Positions 1 through 6,983 of a stretch of 17,678 bases of DNA are shown one piece after another. The stretch is from positions 1-17,678 of the forward strand of contig CADCUZ010000008.1 in assembly GCA_902806015.1 (NCBI GenBank), given 5' to 3'. The translations under genes were made by a program, and so were the position numbers. Below the pieces are notes generated by a model. That model made no database searches. It saw only the letters and a list, made by a program, of their open reading frames with translations, and was not told the origin of the DNA. Within the stretch, counting starts at the first letter, position 1; each line of letters begins with the position of its first letter. This stretch comes from an uncultured Rubrobacteraceae bacterium. GTDB lineage: Bacteria > Actinomycetota > Rubrobacteria > Rubrobacterales > Rubrobacteraceae.

Positions 1-319
1 CCGAAGACTTCATTTCGCCCGTCTCGATGAGCTTCGCGACCTTCTCGCGGTTGATCTTCGACCACTTGCTCCTGGGTCTGCGCGGCGTGAACTTTTGCAG
101 GTAGTAGCATTCGTCGAACTTGCGCACCTGGCCGTCGATCCAGCCGTAGCAGAGGGCGATTTCGACGGCCTGATCGTAGGTGACGGTCTCTATACCAGAA
201 CCCTTCTTGGCGATCTTGAGCCACAGTCCGTTGGACTTTTTGTGCTGTACTTCGAGCCAAGCTGCCCACGCTTCGCGGGATGCGAACGAGGCGACGGGCA
301 GATCCGGCTTGGCGGTCAT
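1..319 (-). CDS. YdeI/OmpD-associated family protein (C-terminus beyond window)
   Basis: Read leftward from an ATG at 319-317, with an AAAGGGG ribosome site just upstream (about 325-331). The first 106 residues are visible and the gene runs off the left edge. Family hallmarks in order are an N-terminal segment with FASREAWAAWLEVQH, a middle KKGSGIETVTYDQAVE, then ALCYGWIDGQVRKFDE, and FTPRRPRSKWSKINREKV. These match the YdeI (OmpD-associated / DUF1801-neighbour) family of about 190 residues. The biochemical role is poorly defined; some members are linked to bacteriocin or antimicrobial-peptide protection. No signal peptide or membrane segment is visible, so it is probably cytosolic. It stands alone: the next rightward gene starts at 741. 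Family assignment is firm, function is not. Confidence 0.85.
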   Translation of the reverse strand, partial: MTAKPDLPVASFASREAWAAWLEVQHKKSNGLWLKIAKKGSGIETVTYDQAVEIALCYGWIDGQVRKFDECYYLQKFTPRRPRSKWSKINREKVAKLIETGEMKSS

Positions 320-740
320 GGCTTCCCCTTTCTGGCGCCGCGAAACCCCGACGTAAGTTAACAGAGTGCGCCACGTGCTCCCAAGCACTGTTTCGATCGT
401 CGCCCCACGAGACTGCACGCAGCTTCCTACGCTTTCCACCCGAGTGCGTGGAGGGCGAATTCTGCACTCGCCCCACCATCAGTTGCCACCCTGATAGAGA
501 AGGGCAGCGCCGTTGTCGCAATCGGCGTTCGTCGAGGCAGAGCCGGTCGCGACAACGGTCCTCCGCTTGCGCCTCCCCAGTGAAGTCTCGGACCCGGACG
601 GCAGACCAACCGCGCCCATGCGGCCAGTCGGAAAACGTGCCTAGACGGCCACGGTCTAGACGTTCGCCCTCGGCACTGCTAATAATGACCAGCGAAATGG
701 CCCTTTTCCCTTATACACGTCTGCCCGAGGAGGCGACCGC
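320..740. other. Intergenic, no convincing gene; inverted repeat at 511-557
   Basis: This gap separates two divergently transcribed genes. It contains a perfect 9-bp inverted repeat, CGTTGTCGC at 511-519 and GCGACAACG at 549-557, with a 29-nt spacer. The left arm begins a 23-bp stretch repeated near 8364. On the minus strand at about 500-430 there is a short open stretch containing IRVATDGGASAEFALHAL, which faintly recalls the start of universal stress proteins (ILVATDGS...). It has no matching start, ribosome site or remaining domain, so I do not call it a gene. Confidence 0.4.
512..534 (+). repeat. Dispersed 23-bp repeat, copy 1
   Basis: This stretch matches 8364-8386 at 20 of 23 positions, including the shared core AATCGGCGTTCG. 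All three differences are C/T transitions. Both copies lie in intergenic DNA. Significance is uncertain because similarity is short. Confidence 0.35.
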
Positions 741-1160
741 GTGACGGACAAGACGAACGGCCACAAAGGCCTCCATCCGAAGGTCACCGAACTGGCCAGC
801 GCGGACAACTTTGCGGCGCTCACGACGCTCATGCCCGACGGCCATCCCCAAACCCAGGTGATGTGGGTCGACGCCGACGGCGATCACCTCCTGATCAACA
901 CCGAGGTGCACCGCCAGAAGTTCCGCAACGTCGAGCGCGACCCGAGGGTGACGCTCACGATCTGGGACAAGGAGGACCCCTACACCTTCGTCGAGGTGCG
1001 CGGGGAAGTCGTGGAGAAGGCGAAGGGGCCGGAGGCGAGAAGGCACATTGACGAGCTCTCCCACAAGTACCACGGCAAGCCTTACGGAACCCCGATTCGG
1101 AGCGAACGGGTGATGCTCCGGATCGCCCCCTTGCGGCAAGTGATCCGCATGCCCTCCTAG
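741..1160 (+). CDS. PPOX-class (split beta-barrel) F420-dependent oxidoreductase
   Basis: The 139-residue protein starts at GTG 741, chosen because GAGGAGG at 727-733 sits 7 nt upstream. It has the single-domain pyridoxamine-phosphate-oxidase-like flavin/F420 barrel: an N-terminal helix (HPKVTELASADNFAALTTL), a strand pair PDGHPQTQVMWVDADGDHLL, the cofactor-binding strand INTEVHRQKFRNVERDPRVT, and YTFVEVRGEVVE. Length (about 130-140 residues) and order fit the actinobacterial family that uses F420 or FMN to reduce small substrates in the cytosol. The C-terminal PIRSERVMLRIAPLRQV is the usual dimer-interface strand. The natural substrate cannot be deduced. It appears monocistronic. Two luciferase-like F420/flavin enzymes elsewhere in the window suggest the organism makes F420. 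Confidence 0.88.
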   Translation: MTDKTNGHKGLHPKVTELASADNFAALTTLMPDGHPQTQVMWVDADGDHLLINTEVHRQKFRNVERDPRVTLTIWDKEDPYTFVEVRGEVVEKAKGPEARRHIDELSHKYHGKPYGTPIRSERVMLRIAPLRQVIRMPS

Positions 1161-1287
1161 CCGATCGCCGGCATCGCATTTCGGTTCCGCCTGCGTCTCC
1201 TCCGCGCGGCCGAGAAGAGGTATCCGCGAAGATAGGGCGCTGGGGCGGGCCAGGGTCCTTACCCTAGGGGCTGAGGGCGCGGGTGAC

Positions 1288-1400
1288 CCCGAGGGGAGCC
1301 CGTACGCCAAGACCACGCGGTGCGTCATCGTCTTCGTGGCGCTCGGCGACGGAGGGATGCCCGTGGAGGTGCAACGATGGGGAGCCGAAATCGGGCCAAG
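1288..1400 (+). pseudogene. Possible relic of a hotdog acyl-CoA thioesterase C-terminus
   Basis: One frame in the gap between 1160 and 1650 reads EGSPYAKTTRCVIVFVALGD (about 1291-1350), followed by GMPVEVQRW. This resembles the last strand and tail of YciA-type acyl-CoA thioesterases, where a pattern like TxxxxFVALDxxGxPxxVPxW precedes a short basic tail. There is no start codon, ribosome site, hotdog helix or catalytic Asp in front of it. If real, it is only a degraded 3' fragment. This is an inference from a short motif and could be chance. The rest of 1161-1649 shows nothing else I can support. Confidence 0.25.
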
Positions 1401-1516
1401 ACGCGTTGCCCAGAGCACTGCGCCGAGAGGCTCATGGGATTGCGCAAGGACACCGAGGGTAGGAGATGGGTCCCAACGGCGTCGTGCCTTAAGGTTGATC
1501 CCGCCTGATCGCCGCC

Positions 1517-1536
1517 TACCCCGCCTCCTCGCGGGC
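1517..1536 (+). repeat. 20-bp direct repeat, left copy
   Basis: TACCCCGCCTCCTCGCGGGC occurs here and identically at 2539-2558, on either side of the methyltransferase gene. Each copy can form a small hairpin (CCCGC / GCGGG around CTCCTC). Confidence 0.55.
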
Positions 1537-1649
1537 CTCGCTAGCATCGTCCCGCTACGTCCGGTGCTCGGGGCGTGCGCCGGGTCGGCCCGAGTGGCAT
1601 TATGTCGACGGGGCAACGGTTAAGGGGTCAACAAGCCGGGGGGATAGGG

Positions 1650-2468
1650 ATGGGACGATCTTGGGAGCCCGGGGGTTACGTCCTGCGAGGCGGTCGAGCG
1701 GGGGCGGAACGACTCCGCCTCCTGAACCGGGTCAAGTGGCCGACCACGGAGGAGCTGCTGAGGGAAGCCGGCTTACGGACCGGGATGAGATGCCTGGACG
1801 TGGGCTGCGGCAGTGGAAACGTGACGCTCAAGATGGCAGCTATCGCCGGGGCCGAAGGTGACGTCGTGGGCGTCGACCGCGATCAGACGATCCTGCAGCT
1901 TGCGGAGCAGGAGGCCGAGCGGCAAGGCTTGCTGGTGACCTTCCGCCGACTGGGTGCCGAGGAATTGACCGAGGAATCGGCCTACGACCTGGTGTTCGCA
2001 CGCTACCTCTTGTCGCACCTGCCCCGGCCGCGGCGGGCCGTAGAGGGCATGGTGCGGGCCCTGCGGCCCGGCGGCCATTTGGTCCTTGAGGACGTCTTCT
2101 TCCCTGGCCACGTCTGCTACCCGGAGAACGCCGCCTTCGCCCGCTACCTGGAGCTCTACCAGGCCGTCACCAGGGCGAAGGAGGGAGGGGACGCGGCGAT
2201 CGGGCCGCGCCTGCTGAGATTGGCGCTGGAGGCCGGGCTGGCCGAGGTACGCGTCGGGCTCGTCGTGCCCACCTTCCGCGACGGCGAGGGCAAGCGGGTA
2301 GCGCAGGTGACGATGGAGCACATCCGGGAGGCGGTGGTGGGCACCGGGTTGGTCACCGGCCACGAGGTGGACGACATCGTCGCCGAGCTGGACAGCTTCG
2401 CCGACGACCGGACGCTGATGAGCATAGCGCCCACTTTCCAGGTCTGGGGCCGTAAAGCAGACGCGTGA
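1650..2468 (+). CDS. Class I SAM-dependent methyltransferase
   Basis: This 272-residue protein starts at ATG 1650, chosen because a GGGGGG-type ribosome site lies at about 1638-1643 and the family begins with the motif GYVLRGGRAGAERLRLL (residues 9-25). Motif I, LDVGCGSGNVT (49-59), binds the S-adenosylmethionine methionine moiety. GVDRDQTIL is the acidic strand-2 end that holds the ribose, FRRLGAEELTEES is motif II, and YDLVFARYLLSHLPRP plus ALRPGGHLVLEDVFF are motifs III and IV. The Rossmann core is complete. The C-terminal 90 residues form a substrate-binding cap without a recognisable specificity motif, so the acceptor (small molecule or lipid) is unknown. It appears soluble and monocistronic. 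The 20-bp repeats on both sides could mark an inserted cassette. Confidence 0.88.
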   Translation: MGRSWEPGGYVLRGGRAGAERLRLLNRVKWPTTEELLREAGLRTGMRCLDVGCGSGNVTLKMAAIAGAEGDVVGVDRDQTILQLAEQEAERQGLLVTFRRLGAEELTEESAYDLVFARYLLSHLPRPRRAVEGMVRALRPGGHLVLEDVFFPGHVCYPENAAFARYLELYQAVTRAKEGGDAAIGPRLLRLALEAGLAEVRVGLVVPTFRDGEGKRVAQVTMEHIREAVVGTGLVTGHEVDDIVAELDSFADDRTLMSIAPTFQVWGRKADA

Positions 2469-2538
2469 TACCCACCTCGGGTAGGGGTGCGCCACTATTG
2501 GGCGCTCGGGAGGACGCCGCCCCTTATCAGTAGCTGCG

Positions 2539-2558
2539 TACCCCGCCTCCTCGCGGGC
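2539..2558 (+). repeat. 20-bp direct repeat, right copy
   Basis: Identical to 1517-1536. It lies 70 bp after the methyltransferase stop and just beyond the 3' end of the repeat-protein gene transcribed toward it. Confidence 0.55.
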
Positions 2559-2576
2559 TTCGTGGACGAGGGCTGC

Positions 2577-2900
2577 TCACCGTCTCTCCTCCGGTCCTGG
2601 TTCCTCACGATCCGTATGCGGATTCGCACCGGCACTACCGATGCTCAAGATGCTGCCCGCGCTCCCTATGCTCAGTATCGATCCTGCGCTGCCTATGCTG
2701 AGGATCGAACCCGCGCTGCCTACGGACAAGATCGAGCCCGCGCTGCCTATGCTCAAGACACTCCCAACGCTCAGGATGCTGCCTACACTCCCGAAGCTCA
2801 ATACGCTGAATAAGCTTTTGGCGCTAAGTGGGCCCGCGAAGCTGCCGGTGTTGATGGGTGCCCGTCCCCGACTCCACCTTGAGCGTATGGGTTTGCCCAT
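2577..2900 (-). CDS. Nonapeptide-repeat protein (GSILSIGSA repeats), unknown function
   Basis: The 107-residue protein starts at ATG 2900-2898 with a textbook ribosome site (GGAGGAG at 2913-2907, 6-nt spacing). Residues 1-28 are basic (MGKPIRSRWSRGRAP...). Residues about 30-92 are seven near-perfect 9-residue units of the type A-G-S-I-L-S-I-G-S, one of them shortened. The last 15 residues are charged (TDREEPGPEERR). The strand choice rests on codon behaviour. Between units the DNA differs mainly at synonymous sites in this frame (Ser AGC/TCG/TCC, Gly GGG/GGC/GGA/GGT, Leu TTG/CTC/CTG, Ile ATC/ATA), while the opposite-strand reading changes K, S, R, D and E. That indicates selection on this protein. 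The small hydrophobic/Ser-Gly repeat could form a stacked beta structure or associate with membrane; this is inference. I do not recognise a named family, and no neighbour suggests a role. Confidence 0.72.
   Translation of the reverse strand: MGKPIRSRWSRGRAPINTGSFAGPLSAKSLFSVLSFGSVGSILSVGSVLSIGSAGSILSVGSAGSILSIGSAGSILSIGSAGSILSIGSAGANPHTDREEPGPEERR
2641..2799 (-). repeat. Tandem 27-bp repeat inside the nonapeptide gene
   Basis: Units run 2641-2667, 2668-2694, 2695-2721, 2722-2748, 2749-2775 and a partial 2776-2799. The plus-strand consensus is roughly ATGCTCAAGATCGAGC followed by CCGCGCTGCCT. The units abut with no spacers and each encodes nine residues on the minus strand. The last two are more diverged. 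Confidence 0.85.
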
Positions 2901-3175
2901 CAGCGACTCCTCCGTGCTCGGTACGTCTTCGCCTATTTACCCGTCTGCCGAGAGTCTAGCAGCGCGGCCGACCGGCTCGCCGCGCCGCAGCCACACCGAC
3001 GCCCGGCTCCCGCCGGCGCCCCCGGCACAACTAAGAGCAACCACGAACGACGGGCCGGTTAGGGTAAACCTTCAGGCAAGAAACCCCCGTTTGGGTGAGG
3101 GCTTGGCTTCTGCAGCGTGCACCCTTATGGCAACCAAAGGTCATACGGGGAAAAGCGGGCAGAGGAGGCTACGCG

Positions 3176-3385
3176 GTGCGAGAGCAGGATCACAAGTACG
3201 AGATAGACATATTTCGGAGCGACGAAGACCGCTGCTTTATCGCTTGTGTGCCCGACCTACAAAATTGCGCGGCCCGGGGCATGACATACGAGTAAGCAAT
3301 GGCCCAGCATCACGCGGCCATCCGGGCGGACCTCGGTTCCAAGCGCCGGGAGGGCACGCCGCCTAGAAGATCGTCGCGGATTTGA
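3176..3385 (+). pseudogene. HicB-family antitoxin interrupted by an in-frame stop
   Basis: GTG 3176 follows AGAGGAGG (3161-3168) by 7 nt, so translation probably still starts. The first 39 residues are the HicB partial RNase-H fold: KYEIDIFRSDEDRCFIACVP, then DLQNCAARGMTYE. In the family the next residue is usually Glu (TYEEA...). Here it is TAA (3293-3295), and the same frame continues with AMAQHHAAIRADLG and REGTPP up to TGA 3383-3385, as expected for the HicB C-terminal helix and tail. A single GAA-to-TAA change therefore explains the break. HicB proteins neutralise the HicA mRNA interferase and repress their operon. No HicA reading frame (GSH-containing dsRBD-like) is visible next to it, so this was a solitary HicB or has lost its partner. 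Confidence 0.72.
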
Positions 3386-3481
3386 CGGCGGTTCTACTCG
3401 CGCCGCCGCGAGCGCCGCTTCGAAGCAGCCGGATTCCGATGACGACGTAGCAGCCCGCCAAGAGCAATCCCAGGAAGTCTT

Positions 3482-4119
3482 CTAGGGGTTACGTGGGTCG
3501 AAAATCTTGAGGATCGCCACCAACAGCGTGCAACCCCCAATACCCAGCCTCGCCCAGCCCGCGACCGACCGCGCCCGAAGGAGCAGCAATGCACCCGTCC
3601 CGCCCAACCACGCGCCGAGAAGCAGCTCCGAGAACACGCGCAGCTCCTTGCCGACGTTGGCGAAGAGGTCACCCAGCAGGAGTACGCCGGCCTGCTCGGG
3701 CGACGACGGGGCAGCCTCCACGAAGGCTTGCGCCACGGGCGCGGAGGTCGTGTAGATGACAATCAGGCCGACCATCGCCATGACGCCGCGGCGCCGCCCG
3801 CCAGGGCGCACGGGGCCGCGATACCGAATCCCCGACCGGCGTCTTGCCCTGTAAGGGCGTACAGGGCCAGCGGCACGGGCAACAAAAATAATAGGGAGGC
3901 GAAGTACAAAAGCCACAGGCCGCGGTAGAGGCCCGCGTGGTCGGCCACCCAGGTGAGCAGCAGGGCGCGATTGTCGAACATCTCCTGGGTGAAGCCAAAA
4001 CCGGGCATTACCCCGAAAGCGTAGGCGACCGTTAGAAAGAACAACACGCCCGCGGCGAGCGCCGATGTGCCCCCGACCCGTAACAGCAAGGATGGGACGG
4101 GTTGCTGCCGGTCCCTCAT
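3482..4119 (-). pseudogene. Integral membrane protein (DUF4386-like), frameshifted
   Basis: The start is ATG 4119-4117, 6 nt after GAGGGAGG (4133-4126). The first frame encodes TM helices around LAAGVLFFLTVAYAFGVM and LWLLYFASLLFLLPVPLALY, and reaches ALAGGAAA. It then becomes nonsense and stops at 3763. In the next frame the protein resumes at about 3784 with VMAMVGLIVIYTTSAPVAQA, then LLLGDLFANVGKELRVFSEL, a helix with GGTGALLLL, a last helix CTLLVAILKIF and TAG at 3482. One missing base within 3784-3796 (GCCGCGGC context) joins the two halves into a protein of about 212 residues with five or six membrane helices. Size and the aromatic loop after TM1 recall the DUF4386 family, but I hold that loosely. 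No adjacent partner; it is read alone leftward. A sequencing error is the main alternative to true decay. Confidence 0.62.
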
Positions 4120-4135
4120 GCAGCACCTCCCTCAC

Positions 4136-4556
4136 CTTCGATTCTTCCGCCTCGGTCGGTCGCTGTCAAGAGGAAGGAGGAACGCTCCTGTCGACCATGC
4201 GCGCCAGCTAGGACGGTCATAGGAAGTCTCCAGTCCCTCCCCTTCTACGGGGCCTCCCGACCCTCTATTCACCCGGTGCTCGGAAGGGATGTTTTCAAAA
4301 GCCCGTTTGCACGATCCTGTACAAACCGGTATCGGGACGAGTTAAAGTCCCTCGGCTCCGCTCAGGGGCCGGTAGCCGACCACAACACGCGGACAGCGCG
4401 TATAAGGATGTGCCCCGCCGGATGCCGCGTGTCCGGGGCGGGCGCTACCTGCCCTTCGCCCCCTAGTGGGTAGGGCAGCCTTTTACAGACTAGACCGGTG
4501 CCTGGTCCACGTGGCCTCGCCGACCCTCGTCGAGCTGACCGGCATCGCCGCCGTGG
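4136..4556. other. Intergenic, no gene seen; overlapping GC hairpins at 4412-4462
   Basis: No reading frame here looks coding. TCCGGGGCGGGC (4432-4443) can pair either with the upstream segment ending CCGGA (about 4412-4422) or with downstream GCCC plus GCCCC (4451-4462). The two hairpins are mutually exclusive. The element lies just past the 3' end of the minus-strand DUF4188 fragment, so a terminator role is possible, but there is no T-run. Strong GC content makes such pairing easy by chance. Confidence 0.3.
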
Positions 4557-4698
4557 CTATTCTGCTTCTTGGCGCATTAGACGCCGCCGCGCCGCCTCCC
4601 GCCCACGGCGGGAGCACGCTCGGTGGCCTTCGCGAGCCCGAACTCGGGCACGTTGGAGTAGATCGCCATGTAAACCTCCGGTTCGACCACATAGGATC
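4557..4698 (-). pseudogene. C-terminal fragment of a DUF4188-family gene
   Basis: Read leftward, one frame gives GSYVVEPEVYMAIYSNVPEF then GLAKATERAPAVGGR. After a frame change the last part reads EAARRRLMRQEAE and stops at TAG 4559-4557. The intact DUF4188 gene at 8444-8950 ends with the same block: FEAIYSNMPVFGLAKATEHV, then RAVGGRETARRRLMRGENE. About 45 C-terminal residues are therefore preserved and shifted once near the AVGGR codons. No sequence to the right matches the missing N-terminal 120 residues. It is a dead remnant of a paralogue, not expressed as a functional protein. Confidence 0.68.
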
Positions 4699-4780
4699 CC
4701 TTGTGCGCAGAACACGCGGCTGACCTTCCGCGTTAGTGCTGCGGTGGCGTTGGTCACTTTGCCGATGGCTGCGTCGGCGA

Positions 4781-4921
4781 TCAAGAATGGTGCTTGGCCC
4801 CTCCTTCAGGTCGCTTTTTGTTTTTCAGCATGGCGTGTTCTTCAGAATCGCGTTTGGGGTTGCACAAGATGCCGTCGCCCTCGAAGTACCCGAAGCGGGC
4901 GTGCTTATCATTATGATGGGT
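4781..4921 (-). other. Unrecognised 46-codon open stretch, possibly coding relic
   Basis: Between TAA (4924-4922) and TGA (4783-4781) the minus strand reads HNDKHARFGYFEGDGILCNP then KRDSEEHAMLKNKKRPEGGA. The composition (many charged residues, few Arg/Pro/Ala runs) is unlike the shadow frames around it, hence the suspicion that it was coding. There is no ATG/GTG near its beginning and no ribosome site. I do not recognise a family. It could be the 3' end of a decayed gene whose 5' part is lost. Confidence 0.25.
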
Positions 4922-5008
4922 TTATTGCGAACGCAGGCGCCCCGCCGGGGGCACCGGGGGGCCACGACGCCCGTATCCTTGCCTCGGCATGCCAGTCGTG
5001 TCCCGACC

Positions 5009-5950
5009 CTACCTTCCCGGGTTCGCTTCCGCCGGTGCCCCTCCCGCACGTCGCGCCTCGCCAGGTGGTCCTTGCCGCACTCGGCGGCGCATCTCTTCGG
5101 ACGGCCAAGACTCGTCCCCCGACCACCCGAAACGCCAAGGGTCGATGCTCTCCACCCACCAAGTGGCCCCGGCCTCCTCGTGGGCCGCCACGGTGCGGGC
5201 GCCCTCCTTGTGGTCCTCGCCCGGCGTCTGCCCGGCTACCACCAACTCGAAAGGGCTGCCCCCCACTCGGTGGCCCGCGACGTAGCTCGCCACCCCCCGC
5301 ACGTCCCCCGGCGACATGGGCACGATACGACCGCCCTCGACCTTCATTGGGAACGCTCCGTCCCAGCGTGCGGCGCGGCGGAAGGGGGCCTTTTTCGGCC
5401 AGGTGCCCGCGACCCAGACCGGGACGCGCGGTCGCTGCAGCGGCGGGGGATAAAAGACGGCCCGCCATTCGTGCTCGGGGGTATCGCCCGCGATCCTGTA
5501 ATGTTCCCCGCGGTGGTCAAAGGGTTCGCCGCTCCACAGGCCCGCGATGACCTCGAGCCCCTCGTCTAGCATGGCCCCTCGGACGCGCGCGTCCGGCTCC
5601 TCGCCTAGGTAGTCCCACTCGTAGGGCATGGCGCCGATGCCGACGCCCAGGATCAGCCGCCCTCCGGAGAGGTGGTCCAGCGAGGCGGTCTCCCTCGCCA
5701 GCTTCGCGGGGCGCCGCCTGGGCAGCGGCGTGACCATCGGCCCAAACCTTATGCTCCGCGTGCTCAAGGCAGCCGCTGCCAGGGCGACCCAGGGATCGAC
5801 CACCGGCACGGGGCCCGGGGAGAACGCGAGCAGGTGGTCCCATATGAAGAACCCGTCCCAACCGGCTTCCTCGGCGTCGCGAGCCAACCCCGCGATCGCC
5901 CGGGCGTCCATCCCTCCTCCGAAGTTGGGCACGCTTACGCCGTAACGCAC
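5009..5950 (-). CDS. Luciferase-like (LLM class) flavin/F420-dependent oxidoreductase
   Basis: 313 residues from GTG 5950-5948, with GAGGAGG at 5962-5956 five nt upstream. It shows the TIM-barrel pattern of the bacterial luciferase-like monooxygenase superfamily: VSVPNFGGGMDARAIAGLAR (strand 1 and helix 1), EEAGWDGFFIWDHLL (strand 2 with the WDH cofactor-site motif), RSIRFGPMVTPLPRRRPAKL (strand 3), LDHLSGGRLILGVGIG (strand 4), and RPRVPVWVAGTWPKKAPFRR later in the barrel. Such enzymes use FMN or coenzyme F420 in the cytosol. The substrate is unknown; the family includes N5,N10-methylenetetrahydromethanopterin reductase-like enzymes of varied role. It lies about 150 bp after the creatininase-family gene in the same orientation and may be the last gene of that leftward group. 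The C-terminus is Arg/Ala/Pro-rich beyond the domain. Confidence 0.88.
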   Translation of the reverse strand: MRYGVSVPNFGGGMDARAIAGLARDAEEAGWDGFFIWDHLLAFSPGPVPVVDPWVALAAAALSTRSIRFGPMVTPLPRRRPAKLARETASLDHLSGGRLILGVGIGAMPYEWDYLGEEPDARVRGAMLDEGLEVIAGLWSGEPFDHRGEHYRIAGDTPEHEWRAVFYPPPLQRPRVPVWVAGTWPKKAPFRRAARWDGAFPMKVEGGRIVPMSPGDVRGVASYVAGHRVGGSPFELVVAGQTPGEDHKEGARTVAAHEEAGATWWVESIDPWRFGWSGDESWPSEEMRRRVRQGPPGEARRAGGAPAEANPGR

Positions 5951-6100
5951 GCTTTCCTCCTCAGCGATCGTTCCATCGAGTCCCGGTAGCTGCGCCGCTG
6001 CAAGGATACCGCCGAGGTCGCACGGCCACTATAGGCAAGGCTCCTCCGGTCATCCGTCTACCGCGACTCGCCGGCCCCGCCCCCCGCGCAGCAAAGGCGT

Positions 6101-6952
6101 CTAACGGCGCGTTTTATGGCTATCGTCGCTTGTGGTCTGCGCCAAGAGCGCCCGCGCCCGGGTCGCCACACGTTCGACGATGGCCTCTAGCAACACCCGG
6201 CCGCGCTCGATTGTAGCCCCCTCTGGGTCGTTGGATGAGTCGGTAACCGCTGTGTTGACACCGATGTATTTGTGCGGTGTCTTCCTACGTCGCCGCAGAT
6301 GCGCCGGCTCCTCGGCGTAGTGAAGACGCAGGGAACGGTCGGTCTCAAACGCCTTGTCCAGGGCGACGAGGTCGGGGCGGATCGCCAGAAGCAGTGACGT
6401 CTCGTCCCCGGCCGCGTGCTCCACCAGGTAGTGCAGGTCGGGCACGACTTCTTGATCTGTCAGCAAAAGCCAGCCCGTCGTCGGGTGCGTCCGACGAAAC
6501 TCCTCGCCGGTCTCCCGGATCGCCGCGATGTTGTGGGCAATCGACCAGTGGCCGCTGAGGACCACGATCGCCCGGAACCCGCGACGCCGCACCGCCTCAT
6601 AGACGTCGAGCAGCAGATTGTGGAAGGTTTGGGGGCGGAGCCAGAACATGTTGCCCGGAACGTGGTAGCGCTCCCCGCGCTCGATGCCGCCGGTCAGGTA
6701 GCTACCGTCCGGCAGATCCTCGCGCCAGTCGGTGGACCAGTGAAGCGGCGGCGCGACGAGACCCCCTGATCTCTCCGCCGCCAGAACGCAGACAGCGTGC
6801 GCCTTGAGCGCGTCGAGGCCGACTGCGGCGTGCTCCCCGTGCCACTCGAGCGTCCCGAGCGGCAGGTAGCAGAGCGGCGCCTCGGCCATCGCCGCCGCGA
6901 TCTCCCAAGGGAACATCTCCTCGAAGCGGACCTCCCGCCTCCTGTCCGTCAT
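6101..6952 (-). CDS. Creatininase-family amidohydrolase
   Basis: The protein is 283 residues if started at ATG 6952-6950, preferred over GTG 6958 because GGTGGAG then lies 7 nt upstream rather than 1 nt. The family's metal site is visible: LPLGTLEWHGEHAAVGLD supplies Glu36, His38 and Asp47 (Glu34/His36/Asp45 in Pseudomonas creatininase), SGHWSIAHN supplies His135, and HAAGDETSLL supplies Glu184. Fold and length match. Members open cyclic or amide C-N bonds (creatinine, mycofactocin-maturation peptide, formamides). The usual GHGGN has become GHWSI, so this is probably not a true creatininase and its substrate is open. It is cytosolic, with no signal peptide. It sits 31 nt after the YaaA/DUF6884-like reading frame and is likely cotranscribed with it. 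Confidence 0.88.
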   Translation of the reverse strand: MTDRRREVRFEEMFPWEIAAAMAEAPLCYLPLGTLEWHGEHAAVGLDALKAHAVCVLAAERSGGLVAPPLHWSTDWREDLPDGSYLTGGIERGERYHVPGNMFWLRPQTFHNLLLDVYEAVRRRGFRAIVVLSGHWSIAHNIAAIRETGEEFRRTHPTTGWLLLTDQEVVPDLHYLVEHAAGDETSLLLAIRPDLVALDKAFETDRSLRLHYAEEPAHLRRRRKTPHKYIGVNTAVTDSSNDPEGATIERGRVLLEAIVERVATRARALLAQTTSDDSHKTRR

Positions 6953-6983
6953 AACCACGCTCCACCCTGCGGCGACCGTAAGC

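Noticed and set aside
711..1616. Long minus-strand frame opposite the PPOX gene
   Set aside because: Arg/Pro/His-rich translation, antisense to a clear gene, no start signal or family.
2641..2799. Tandem 27-bp repeats as a CRISPR array
   Set aside because: Units abut directly, have no spacers and drift in sequence, and they are in frame inside a gene with a good ribosome site.
3293..3295. Reassigned or suppressed stop codons as an explanation for readable sequence after TAA/TAG
   Set aside because: TAA, TAG and TGA all end intact genes normally in this window, and other genes are broken by frameshifts, so decay is simpler.
2641..3366. Long plus-strand frame through the repeats (MLKMLPALP...)
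   Set aside because: No ribosome site, the changes between units are nonsynonymous in this frame, and the second half is Arg/Pro-rich shadow sequence that overlaps hicB in another frame.
4498..5569. Plus-strand frames opposite the LLM oxidoreductase
   Set aside because: Low-complexity Arg/Pro-rich products, antisense to a well-supported gene.
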